A stretch of DNA of 64,000 nucleotides from Mucidula mucida. Lineage: Eukaryota; Basidiomycota; Agaricomycetes; Agaricales; Physalacriaceae. Positions 1 through 13,847 of the stretch are shown here, one piece after another. The notes below the pieces were generated by a model. It was not told the DNA's origin, made no database searches, and saw only the letters and a program-made list of their open reading frames with translations. The stretch is from assembly GCA_015501055.1 (NCBI GenBank), contig JADNYV010000046.1, positions 164,812-228,811 of the forward strand. The letters run 5' to 3'. Numbering within the stretch: the first letter of the stretch is position 1; each line of letters opens with the position of its first letter. The translations under genes were made by a program, and so were the position numbers.

Positions 1-778
1 CTACAAAATTTGACAGCCTAGGGACCGGAACCAAAGTTGACATTTACCTCCTTCCCCTATCAGCATGCCATAACGATTGCACCACAAGGCTCTTTGCATA
101 AATTTCAGACGGTTCTGGTTAGTGCGTCGTTTATTTCCCCTTCCCTTCTTCCGTCTGGCTACCACGAAAACGGTCGTTTCCTCGATACTACCGTTGTCGG
201 AGAGGGAAAATGCGATGAAACAGGCAGGGGAGGCTTCGCTGGTGACGCGCTTCACGCTAGAGCTTAGCATGGGATCCGGTGCGTTTGTCCTCCACCCTTC
301 TATGAGTTTTGTTGAACGTGGAATCAATACTAGGTGCCGCCTTGGCGTTCCAATGCTGGTGAGTACGGGTGCGGCTCTTAGTGATATCGCAATTCATACC
401 ACCAGGACAGGGATACCCTCATAACGTTCGATAGAGAGGTGGATGATATTTGGACGCAAGTGCTTTTTCATAAGACGCGTCTTTGAATGACTGGAGCTCA
501 TTGACGATTCTTTTCTAGTAAACCAAATTCGTCCTGGCTCAAATGGGCATTTCTCTTTGCTCGATACTTTCCGCTCCTGGCCCAAATGTAAGGCGTCGAA
601 TAATCATTCCGCCGTCGTTCACCTCATCGCATACAGTACCGGCCGGGTGATTGACTTGTCAGTGTTATATCAACTCTCGTTAATTCTGGACAAGAGTTTC
701 ATCCGGGGATGGTACATAAGCCAGGTGCTTGTAAGTACAGGTTGCATTCAATCAATTCCGCCTTAAGAATAACCTGTG
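1..778. other. unassigned left edge, no gene recognised
   Basis: Several short open frames exist on both strands, the longest being a 108-aa frame on the minus strand at 1-327. None carries a motif I recognise and none joins convincingly to a neighbour. Upstream exons of the membrane protein that starts near 779 may lie between about 560 and 740, because the reading frame there is open and ends at a possible splice donor. I could not fix a start codon. Confidence 0.3.
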
Positions 779-1683
779 GCGTCAGGTTGTCTGGCTAACT
801 ATTTTGGGCGCCGAGATCGTCATGATGTCGCGAGGTTCGTGTGACTCTAGTTCTGTTTGAAGAAGATCTCGCTGAGCTTGGATATTTGACAGTATACGCA
901 ATGTACAGCAGGAATCGTTGGATCGGGATTGGCTTTATATCGCTGCTTGTTATGGAGACAGTAACTGTCTTTCTTGGTCTTGGACTCACCCTCCCCTCCT
1001 CGGACTTCGATCCTGTAATGCTATTAACGACGACATCGCAGTCGTTCGTTTTCTTTGGGCAAGTTGCACTCGTTACACTGGCATCATGCCTGACTGACAA
1101 AGACCTGAAGAGCATCTGCCATGGTCGCACAGATCATCATCCTGGCGTTGTCTGTCATTCGCTACGTCCGCGGCGAGTGGAACGGGATACCCATCATCAA
1201 GCTCATGATACGCGACGGAACCCTCGCGTTCGGTGTCCTTTTCTGTGAGTGGGTACTTCCTGGCATCCACCTGGTTGATTAAATTGCCTGTCACCAAGTT
1301 ATTTCGCTCTTACTAGTTGTATACACCATCTTGGACACGAAATTTGCTACAACAACTTACGCGTATGTCCTGAAATCTGTGTATCATCATTCTCGCTCAT
1401 GTTGCTGCAGATGGATGATCACCTTTGTATCTGTAGTGGTAAGTGCACTTTGAGTTACAAAAGCTTCTTATCCTTGGCGTCCATGTTTCAGGAGTGTCGT
1501 CTGATACTAAACATGCAACGCGTACCCATAGTAGGCGCAGACGGTGCGAATACAAGCTCAGATGGACCACCTCTCACAACCTTCATCGAGGACCATCGTG
1601 GACTATCCCATCTTTACACGGTATGGTTGTTGAGCATCTATTTCATTCTATAGTTGACTTGAATGCAGATGTCCGAAGCGTAA
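779..1683 (+). CDS. DUF6533-like multi-pass membrane protein, start not resolved
   Basis: Spliced reading gives a chain of hydrophobic helices with landmarks typical of a large agaricomycete family of unknown function: WLTILGAEIVMMSR, then YAMYSRNRWIGI, then RYVRGEWNGIPIIKLMIRDGT, then WMITFVSVV and RLILNMQRV near the end. The last codons are Met-Ser-Glu-Ala and a stop at 1681-1683. Introns visible: one before 892, a probable GC-AG intron at 1059-1110, and GT-AG introns starting near 1237, 1366, 1439 and 1621. The membrane helices and the conserved RDGT motif are seen; function is unknown for the whole family, which is often associated with 7-TM-like topology. The N-terminal exon or exons lie further left and are not assigned, so this is the C-terminal part of the gene. 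Confidence 0.55.
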
Positions 1684-2665
1684 GCATAGATCGACATATG
1701 GCGCATATCATTATTACGGAGAAACGTCACACATACAGCATTGTACATAGCTTTCGAAATCGTCATGGAGCGGAATCTTTTCCATAGAGGCCACTTTCAA
1801 ATATGGGTTAGGGTTCGGCGCGACGCGACGCGTCGTATACACATGTTATCCTGGAGCTGCAAAGAAGCATACAGGTCTTGCTTCAGCACAGTTCTCCTGC
1901 GGCGTCGCGTTGTTTGCGGCTTCTGGCAACTGCGATTTTGCAAGATCTGGTCGTCGTGACGGATGTGTGGCCAACACGTTTATCAGGGGACTGCTACGCG
2001 TTTCTATACTGCGTGAATATCACGACCACAACGGAGTCACTTGGGCTCCCTGCAGTATGTAACCCTCTGGAAGAAAGGAATTTATAACTTCTTGACAGTG
2101 AGTGATCACTTGAGGCCGAGGCGCTCTACGATTGAGATCGGCGGTCGCGCTGCCACATCAACACGAAACAGGAGCAACGCGGAGAATAAGCAACTGCAGA
2201 AGGATAGCAATGAGAATACAGTATGTGTAGTATTCTTTATCGGCTCAGAGCTAACAATGGTGACCAGTTTAAAAATTGACGTGTCTTACTGTTCGGAATC
2301 AATTTAGAGTTTAATCGCGCTGGCCTATAGCCGCCTAGCCTTAGTGGGCCCCTTGACCGCATGCGAGACTTGGATCAAGCAAAGTTTTGTTGAATGTCTC
2401 GTAAAAATCTACCTCCTTGTTCGCCTATACTGCGTCAAGAATCCGTGTTGAGTCTAGGAAAATTCCAAGGGATATCCGTCCCGATCTTATACACCTCGGA
2501 TAATGCATGGGAATTAATAGATTATTTTCGCCACACTACTCGTTACCCGAGGTGAAACACACCCCTCACACGAGACAACGTCGACGCGGGACCCCTTATG
2601 CATGTGTATATATACGGCGCCTAGCACTTGGGCCTACCTATCTCCCTTCATCGCTACTCAACATC
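1684..2665. other. intergenic, with a Cys-containing coding-like stretch
   Basis: No gene is called. Around 1837-2060 one plus-strand frame gives a Cys- and Ala-rich peptide (TCYPGAAKK, FSCGVALF, CVANTF) that looks more protein-like than random. It has no start and runs into stops, so it may be a gene remnant. The last 60 bases hold the promoter of the next gene. Confidence 0.3.
2607..2614 (+). promoter_or_regulatory. TATA box of the acidic Ser-rich gene
   Basis: A perfect TATATATA lies 52 nt before the ATG at 2666, the spacing expected for a short-leader fungal gene. It supports choosing this internal ATG and not the in-frame ATG further upstream at 2507. Confidence 0.5.
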
Positions 2666-3298
2666 ATGTCTACGACCCCATCCCAGCCTCGGAGCAGGTC
2701 TCCATCATCCTCGACTCCCAAAGCACGCGTCTCAGACGTTCCCTCTGTGGAAATTGCGGAGGATATCGACTCTGATTCAGAGTCGGACTCCGACTGGGAA
2801 CCAATACGGATATCCACTCCGTTCAGTCCCACACGACCCTCCTCCATACGCATTACCACTATGACGACTTCCATATCTGCGAAAGCACCCCCAGAGGCGA
2901 GCGACGAATCTGACGAGGAGGATGAGCCGCCTTTCACTCCTCGTCTTAGTCCAGAAAATCCAGCCGCCGTCCGCGTGTCGAGAACACACAGCGTTTCCGA
3001 TCCTGAACGCATAGCTTTTCCATTGTTTGTCGGCTTGGACACAGGCAATTCTGCAGAAGAAGAAGAGACAGTTAGGAAGGAGTCAGAGGCATGCGCTCGA
3101 CTTAGCCCCGCGTTTCCCGCAGAGGTCCAGGTTACAAGGAACATTGAGGTAGAGTGGATTGACGACCTGGATTTTTCAACGGGGCGGCGGGAGGAGAACG
3201 AGTCGTGGAGTGACGAGGAACATTCCTTCGATTCCTGGCCTGAGGAGGAGAGGAGGGAGGCTCGTCGGGAGGAAAAGCATTGGGACAGATGGCATTGA
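2666..3298 (+). CDS. acidic Ser/Glu-rich orphan protein, 210 aa
   Basis: An intronless frame encodes a low-complexity, probably disordered protein. The N-terminus is rich in Ser, Pro and Arg (SRSPSSSTPK). Acidic clusters follow (DIDSDSESDSDWEP, DESDEEDEPP), and the C-terminus has alternating Glu and Arg with several Trp (EEERREARREEKHWDRWH). I see no domain, signal peptide or membrane segment. The start at 2666 is preferred over 2507 because a TATA box sits between them. The composition, with many potential casein-kinase-2 type Ser-Asp/Glu sites, could fit a nuclear or chromatin-associated protein, but that is only a guess from composition. The antisense frame over the same bases is a shadow. 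Confidence 0.55.
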   Translation: MSTTPSQPRSRSPSSSTPKARVSDVPSVEIAEDIDSDSESDSDWEPIRISTPFSPTRPSSIRITTMTTSISAKAPPEASDESDEEDEPPFTPRLSPENPAAVRVSRTHSVSDPERIAFPLFVGLDTGNSAEEEETVRKESEACARLSPAFPAEVQVTRNIEVEWIDDLDFSTGRREENESWSDEEHSFDSWPEEERREARREEKHWDRWH

Positions 3299-6410
<3,112 letters not shown>

Positions 6411-6574
6411 GAGGTACATATGCTCTATCGATATTCAACTTCGAGGTTACAATGAAGTGTCGGTTATACAAACTATAAGGTACAATACGTGTGTTACATG
6501 GTTACAGGCTATGCTGTGGTCAAAGCGCGCAAAACAAAAGATCAGCTACTCTAAGTAGTACTTTCCACCAGCTT

Positions 6575-9500
6575 TCAGAGCGTTTCCCAACCACCAGAGT
6601 CCAAGGAGCTCTCAAGTTTTCGAGCAATCACTGTTGGTATGCCATGATTCAGCCATGTCTTACGAATGTCTTCCCAGCGCGGTTGATGAATATACTGCCG
6701 CCGACCGCGTCTATAAACGATGAGTTAGCAAAACGACGAGTGGCGGTAGTTTAAAAGACACTAACCTCATCGAGATATCTACTTCACCATGGACATCCAG
6801 GTATGGTGACTGCGAGAAAGTGCCGTTGTTCGCATACAGATACAGTATCGAACATCGTTTGACGAGGAAATACAGACCGACAGCGCCGGCACATCTAAGG
6901 ACTCATGAGCACGGGTGCGAAGTGAATGACGCGAAGATACATACTCTCTTGTATGCATGTTACACTCCCCGCGACCTTCCGGCGATTCGTTCTCCATGCA
7001 ACAGTCACTCTGCATACATACTGTGGTACCGCAGAATAGGCATATTGCCGCATCCAAGGGGATAGTGTTGCATTTCTTGCAGATTAGCGTCTTGTCGCGA
7101 TCGATGAAGAGATTGTCAAGGACGAGGGGGAGCCGCGCTAGTCGGTAGACAACTGGAGAGTCCAACGAAACGCCAAAGTTCAAGGGCGACGCAGCATGGG
7201 AGTGGCCGTAATGGGCACACCAGCCCGAAAGAGCGTTCTGGAGGGTGTCTTGATTCGGCAAATCCGAAAGCGGAGGTATCTCGAGCATAGTGAGAAGCCT
7301 GTTATATTCAGGCTCCGATGGGTCAACCATCGTCGGAGTCGGGAACGCCGAAGGTAAGACGGCGCGACACAGGATTGCTGCCTTGCGAAGGAATGGAAGG
7401 GTGAACGCGTACATGAGCCGCTCTATGCGGGCTTCGCCAAAGGTTTCAAACGCCAACGTCGCTGTATGCTCGAATACAGGCGAGTGGCGCACAACCGACA
7501 TGAAAAACATCCGAACATCTCCGAAAATGTCATCATGGGCCCGGGGTAACGGCGCCGTCGCGCTGTATGTGCGCACTTTGTTCAGCACGAATACGAGCCC
7601 TATCACTGTTCGCGCTAGACAGGCATAGTACGTCAAGATCAGCACATGCCGCAAGATGTCTGGTGCCACTGCAGCTGTCTCAACAAGAAGCGTGAACGGA
7701 TCGCGGAGCAGCAAAGGATACGAATAGGATGTCAGTGAACTGCGACTCCATTCCGGTAGTAGTCGCTTGATGATGGCCTGTCGTACCGCATCCCGACCTT
7801 CGTCTGGTCGACCGCGGTAGTGCAGAGACGTCAGCCTTGACAAACAGGACAACAGCCCACGAATCATCCGGGCCTGTGGTTCCGTCAGATTATCGACCGT
7901 GAAATCGGTACCGCGCGTGCTAATCTCTAAAGCCGCGATTGTGTAACCAACGAGCTCCTCTGGGAGATATACGCCAGCCCCTCGCTCGCCCGAGTCCGGT
8001 TCAGGTCGCTCACGAAGGTGTCGCGTCTGTTGTGAAACAGACTTGGACACAACCATGACAGTGTCCACCATCTTTAGAGACTCTACACCTTCGATCTTCT
8101 CCAAGCTACGCATTGTCGACGAGTACGCAGGGTCCTGCGCACTCCAAAACACAAACTCGCCGGTTCCTGTGCGAAATTGGAGACCATTTGTGATATTGTC
8201 GGGACGAGATTTCAATATACTGATTCCAGCTGAGCGTATCCAGTCTGGGAAGGGCGTATTGTTCAGCGCCACCAGCGATGCGCTGGTAACTGGAAGTATA
8301 ACGTTCCCGAGACTTTTGCACAAGGGGCAAATGTACTCTTTACGCGGTATGCTCTCTGGATGGTTGCGGGTCGCCTGCGTCCGATGGCGTTGACGTATGG
8401 ATGCGTTGTAAACATGGAAACATTCCAAATGCATCATATGGCTGCACACCGATGCGTACATCCCGAACCGCGTATACTGAGCTGGGAATCCGTCAAAATT
8501 CGAAGAGACGCCGGCTTTCGCGTCTTGCAATTCTGCATCTTCAGGAGGGAAAGAGGTGTGTAAGTGAGAGGTCGATCGATCCAACGATATCGGGGTAGCT
8601 AGGGAATCTTTGAGATGACTCATATTAAAGCCATCGGGCTGCTTTCGGATGAATCTACTAGGTTGTAGCATTCCGAGCATACCAAAAATCTTTGATGAGT
8701 TGACGTTGAGATCTTCCTGGCACACAATACATGTGCCATAAGAGATCGGCTGATCCTGTGTATCGTCGAGCATCATATCGTCGTCTTCATCATCAACATC
8801 GTCAAAGTTGATGGCAAAACTGGCCTGCTGAGCTTTCATCTGCTTCATGATAGCCTCCTGCCTGGCTTTCGCCGCTCGCTTCTTCATCCCGTCCGCATCT
8901 ACAGGCGCGAGAGAGATATCCGGAATGTGTCGTCGACTCTGCACCTCTTCCGGTACATGGAAGGCCATCTGAGTGAGTATCCATCCTACACGTGGTTTGT
9001 ACGCCTTGTACTTCTCGTGGAACTCCAGGGTGCAAAGAACGTCAACGAGGCATCGGTCTTCCTCGAATGATTTGACGGGGCAAAGATGGCTGAAAATAGT
9101 ACCACGCTCAACAAGGGCTAGCATGATGAGGTGAAGACCCTGGTCTAGAATGGCTTCAGCACTAGGAGGTGCTTCGCCTGTTTCTTCAGTGGCGGCGAGA
9201 ACGTTGTAGACAGCGTAGAACATCACTTGAAGAAGAGCCTCGCTTTCGAATGTCGACGCCATGATGGCAAAAGGTCCTTCGGTGATACCAATAGGTTCGG
9301 GAATTATGACTGGCTCAGAAGTTCCAGTTTTCTTCCGTAACCGATTCAGCAGAATGATCTCGACCTCCTCCCTTTTGTTCCGTGAATAGTGATAGAAGAA
9401 GGGGTTAACCTCGTCGAAGACTTGGTCCTTCAGCTCGTAGACCCCGGTATCCGTAATCGATTCGGGCGATCGGAAGGTTGCGACCTCCATCAAAACTTTT

Positions 9501-12249
9501 TCGAAACTAACGTCCTCCACAAGGCGTTCTGCGACTCGTTTGACGAGGTCTGTGTATGAACATGGGCCCAGAGCTAGAGCGTGAATGATCTCGCGACGTA
9601 TTTGGGTAGAAACGGGTAACTTGTTGGCGCTCGACGCTTCGCTGAGAATGGTAATGAAGATGTAGAGCACTTCTTCCACCATGCTGGCTAGCTGTGAACC
9701 TTCGTACAAGGGGTGCAAAGTGGCACCAGAGAAGTATCCGACCAGGCCAAATCGCTCAAGGATGGTAACGATGACGGTATTAGGGTCGAGCACCGCTAGA
9801 GCAATTTGTAGCATGAAAATATCCTGGTCGTAGCAGAGTTCCCGCAACATGAAATCCCTGTAGTGTAATAGTTGACCGCGGATGGCGAACCCGTTACGAA
9901 CCCAAAGGCCAGTACGAATCTGCGCTATCATGGCGAGGACTGTAAATTTGTTGTGAGCGCCATCTCTTTGAATCTAGAGATATCAAGTTACCTCGAAGAG
10001 GAAAGTCAATGACAGTCAATACGGCTTGCTCGCTTGCCTGCCTCAACATCACATCACGAACGCCAGTCATTCCAACTTCCCGTAGCTGCTCTTCACCGAG
10101 TAGCCCGACGTGTTTCCATAACTCTGCCAGTAGCCAATGTAACGAATGATGAAAACTCGTCCAGCCTTCCGCAACGTCGAACTTGATCACTTCATAACAT
10201 GTGTCGCCAAACCAAACCTTATGAAAGAGGATCGGCAAGTACTTGGTTCGGTCCAATGAGGGTCGGTCTTCGGCCAATGTGCAGACCATCAAGATATGGT
10301 GCACTACAGCACCGATCGCACTGACTAGCTCTGCCGTAGAGGCGTGTTGGAACGCCTCTCCATAAACCTTAATCACCCTAGACAGAGACAACGTCACGTT
10401 GAACACGCTAATCCATGCATCTGTTTCGTATTCAACATGACTCGTGGCCGCCCTTTTGTTCGGATTGACACACATGAACAACTGGCATGTCTTTGCGAAT
10501 TGAACGATGAAGTCACGATTGTGAGCAATCATCTTTTGTACGGGGGTATTGTGACAAAGGTAGCGAAGGTCGCTGAACACCGGCATGAACCTTTTCGACT
10601 TGAACGGAGAGGCATCGACATCAAGTATAGCGGTGCTAATCGGAGGATAAACGATGCGTTTGTCGACAATTTGATTGGTGAAAAATGCTGTGATGACGGA
10701 GAGTAGGCGGGAGACAAGCTTGTAATTTCTGGCTATGTGAGCAGCCACGGAAGGAGTGGTGAAGAGCTGCAAAGCGAAGTATTTGATAGACGTTTCTGCT
10801 TCATGATCAACAAGCAAATATGCATCAATGACTCGATGATAAACGCTTGCGAAATGGCCAGCTAGAGAATCGTTGTTAATAAAAGGTGACAAGTAGCGAG
10901 GTCCGGACATACCAACAGCAAGTTTGTGGGGTTGGCTGAGGCTAAGGACGGCTGTGTATATCTCTTTAAGATTTAAACGGGGCTTCTTCCAGAGTCTAGC
11001 ATGGTAGAGGAATAGTATATCAAGTCGAGTGGGAACCGAGGCGAGATCAGGAAGACTGTGTAACGCATTGGGGGCGTTGTTGTAAGGCGTTCTTCTACGA
11101 GACAAGAGTTCGTCAGCGATGATCTCGCGTAGAATAAGTGTATCGCTTCCGAGGCGGCTAGTCGTGAGATCGAGAAGCCACTCAATGATGACACAGGCGA
11201 CTTGCTCTCGGAAGGTATCATAGGCGCGTCGCACGGTGACTCCCAAATCAATAGTACTCAATGCTTGAGCGGTCTCTAGCAGTTTTGGAGCGTTATTTCC
11301 CATTTCAATGATTTCTCGCCCATTCTCGTCAATACGGTGAGCGCATTCGGAAGCATCCTCTCGGGTTCTTCCAACCTTGTCGCAGAGTAGGCCGATGACT
11401 TCGTCGAAGGAGTGTTTCTCATCGTTCCACAAGACAATACAGTACTGTTCCTTCATCATCGGGTCTGCAGAGGGCTGTTTCCGCATCTCGACGTCGGTCT
11501 TTGGAACGAGAGGTTCGTCAGGAGAGTAATCGAGGGTGTCGAGTACGAAATCCAGGGCGTACCCCACGGTCTTGTTCATATTCTCGCGTAGTTCCGGAGG
11601 TACAAAGACGCGATTGGGAAAGTTTTTGACAGGAGGGACAGCGTTGCTTGTGGGAGTAGGAATGTCGGACATATGATCGTCGTCTGGTGGATGGTATGGA
11701 CAGTTGATGGGCAAGCGCCAGGCTTCCTCATCGCCACAATCACAGCAACCGCCGGACTGCTGGGCGATGAAGAAGCTGACGTTGTGACCGATGTGATCTG
11801 TAGCATGGAAGCATCGTGGGCAGAGCACGCAGCTGTCGTCCAGCGCGCAATCCCTGTCACTGGTGAGTTGATAGCAGAACAGGCTGAATAATCACTGACT
11901 TGCAGCGGAAACAACTCTCGCCCTTCTTCAATATCTGACCACACGGTCGCCCAGGAATGATAGGCGGGTCACGCCCTGAACCGCAGAATCCCAAGCTTTT
12001 CTGAACTTCGCTCAGAGTGGCATTAAGCGGCAAACTAGAATTGGAATTTGGCAGGAAGAGGTGGGCATACGACCCCCAGAACGCGTCATACAGCTCGGAG
12101 AGGATCTCTGCCCTCGTTGCAGGCGTGAAATTGGACTTTCTCGACGCTGGCATGGTCTCGAGAACGAAGCGGAGATGTGACAAAGGGTCAGAGCCACGTT
12201 CACGCATGCCAGATGGTAGGAATTTAGAAAGGGAGGATAAGGCGGACAT
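6575..12249 (-). CDS. UBR1: UBR1-type N-recognin, E3 ubiquitin ligase
   Basis: Recognises destabilising N-terminal residues and ubiquitinates the substrate with an E2 (N-degron pathway). Five exons (12249-11900, 11853-9992, 9939-6945, 6894-6766, 6710-6575) join in phase to 1,823 aa, typical of Ubr1. Seen in order: UBR box with its Cys/His set (RPCGQILKKG, CFRCKDC, CPRCFHATDHIGH, CCDCGDEEAW) around residues 100-165; a ClpS-like domain (YCIVLWNDEKHSFDEVI); a long helical region; a RING-H2 (CIVCQEDL through CSHMMHLECF to YICPLCK); and a C-terminal zinc-binding cap ending in RKTWLNHGIPTVIARKLES. The start at 12249 gives MSALSSLSKFLP; an in-frame upstream ATG at 12375 would add 42 residues of low-complexity sequence and is less likely. 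Head-to-head with a small twin-CX9C gene, 159 bp between starts. Confidence 0.95.
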
Positions 12250-12408
12250 GTATGGGAATGTTGAGATGGGTCGACAGTGATGAGTATCGGTCGTAAAGGT
12301 CGTACAAAGGTCGTTGCCGTCGTCGTGCCGTTGGTGTCGCCGTCGTCGATGTTGAGTCAAGCGATGTGTGGCCAAGAGTGGAACGGTAATCCGGGCCGAC
12401 TTGCCGGC

Positions 12409-12652
12409 ATGCCTTCAACCACGACCACTGTCGAGAGACCTCTCCGGCGGCTTGCAGTCCATTCCACCACGACCTGTGCCGCGCAAGCAACCACCTACGG
12501 CAAATGCATCCTTGCCACGTACACTGATGTCCGCAAGGATGTCTGCAAGGACGAATTCCTTAAATTTAGCCAATGTCTGCGCGAGGCCGTGGGTGTCTCT
12601 TGTTTGTTCTTTTCATAAACTAAGTCGCTATTAGATGGCCCGCAAACGGTAG
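12409..12652 (+). CDS. twin-CX9C mitochondrial protein, NDUFAF8-like
   Basis: Two exons (12409-12588 and 12635-12652) encode 65 aa. Two CX9C motifs are visible, CAAQATTYGKC and CKDEFLKFSQC, separated by a short linker. This is the helix-hairpin-helix fold of intermembrane-space proteins imported and oxidised by Mia40. The context around the cysteines (YGKC followed by the DVRKDVCKDEF block) resembles NDUFAF8, an assembly factor for respiratory complex I. The last exon supplies only MARKR and the stop. Another small CHCH protein cannot be excluded without a profile search. Shares a 159-bp promoter region with UBR1. Confidence 0.8.
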
Positions 12653-12679
12653 ATTCTCAAGTACAACTAGATATACAAG

Positions 12680-13619
12680 TCACCCATCCACATGTCTCGC
12701 ATCCAGACTGCCGGGCACAGTTCTCGCCGTTCCGTTCACTGCTCCCGCTGCCTCTGCCTCTCTACGTTGGGCTCGAGCTCTAATCAATGTCATCGGGAGT
12801 GACCATGGGGTGGTATTGGGTAAGGGAAGGACGGATTCTCGGGTGGGTGCACTGGTGACGGGCGACGTTGATTCACGAAGCCGCTTTAGTATATGTGCGA
12901 ATGTCAAGTCAATGATATATGGCGGTGTTTTGTGCTGGTTGAATACGTCGAGCCCTTCAGCTTCTGTGACGGATATTGGTAAAGTATGTGTCGCAGAGGG
13001 CGGCAATAGCGTGTCCTCGACATCTGAGTTTTCGATGACATGGATCTCATATGCGATCGTCGTGAGCAACATCTGCAAGAAAATAATAGAGACGTCGAGC
13101 GAGACAAGTTCGAATTTTGATGGAACGTAGGCTGAAGGCAGTCAGACAGAACGGCGGATTTACAGCCCAACTCACTTCCGACAAAATCAAGAATGATTCC
13201 CCTTCCTTGGACCGCGCCCTCCGTCGTGTGATTCCACGTCGCATATACATTGAATAGCAAGATGACAATGTAGTAGAACCGCAGAGAGCGCGAGACGTCG
13301 AGCTCCCTCGTACGTGTACATTGCTGCTGTACAAGCAGGCGGAGAAGTAGGGTCCATATTGACGGTGACATGAAGAAAGACAGCACAAGCAGCTGGTAGA
13401 GGAGCGCATCCAGCTACGATGGACAGTTGGAATAGCAGACATAATGATTATGTTGCTTACAGTCGAAACGATGTGCATTCGTTGTGCATAATAGCGCTTG
13501 TGCATGTCATAAAGCTCGCCAGATTTGTGTACAACTGCACTTCCACCAACAATTCTTCGCCAACTAATGTGGATTCCGCGAATGGCGGCCAACTGTCGAA
13601 TTTGATGGGCAGGAGGAAG
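12680..13619 (-). CDS. DUF1746 / Dsc4-like membrane protein
   Basis: Spliced reading gives QRMHIVST joined to LDALLYQLLVLSFFMSPSIW, then LLLRLLVQQQ, then a second membrane stretch (FYYIVILLFNVY) and a region with LLTTIAYEIHVIE before a proline-rich tail ending at 12680. The pattern of a basic lead, an LDALLY helix and an LLLRLLVQ helix matches the fungal DUF1746 family, which includes the Dsc4 subunit of the Golgi Dsc E3 ligase in fission yeast. The Dsc4 assignment rests on recollection of the family pattern and needs a profile search. The first coding exon is unclear. An ATG at 13835 followed by two short introns keeps the phase, but would leave only 12 bp to the CSF1 start. I therefore give the boundary of the last secure exon. 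Confidence 0.6.
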
Positions 13620-13847
13620 CTGAAGTGTATGCGTCACGTGAGAGGATCCGTCTGTCCTAGTACCTTGCGTTGTATCCAACAGCTGTCAGTGTCAAGGAAA
13701 GTGAAGAGAGGCAAGAAGCATTTCGTCGATTTCAGCAAACCTCGGCTAAGCGGCCCGGATACCGCACCTTCTCCGCCAACGGCGACGACCTGTGCCCGAC
13801 GCTGGACTGACTGGCCGCGTCGGTGAACAACCCATAATTTGCTTACG

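Noticed and set aside
2638..3144. 168-aa minus-strand frame under the acidic Ser-rich gene
   Set aside because: It is the reverse reading of a low-complexity Ser/Asp/Glu gene and merely mirrors its composition; the plus strand has the TATA box.
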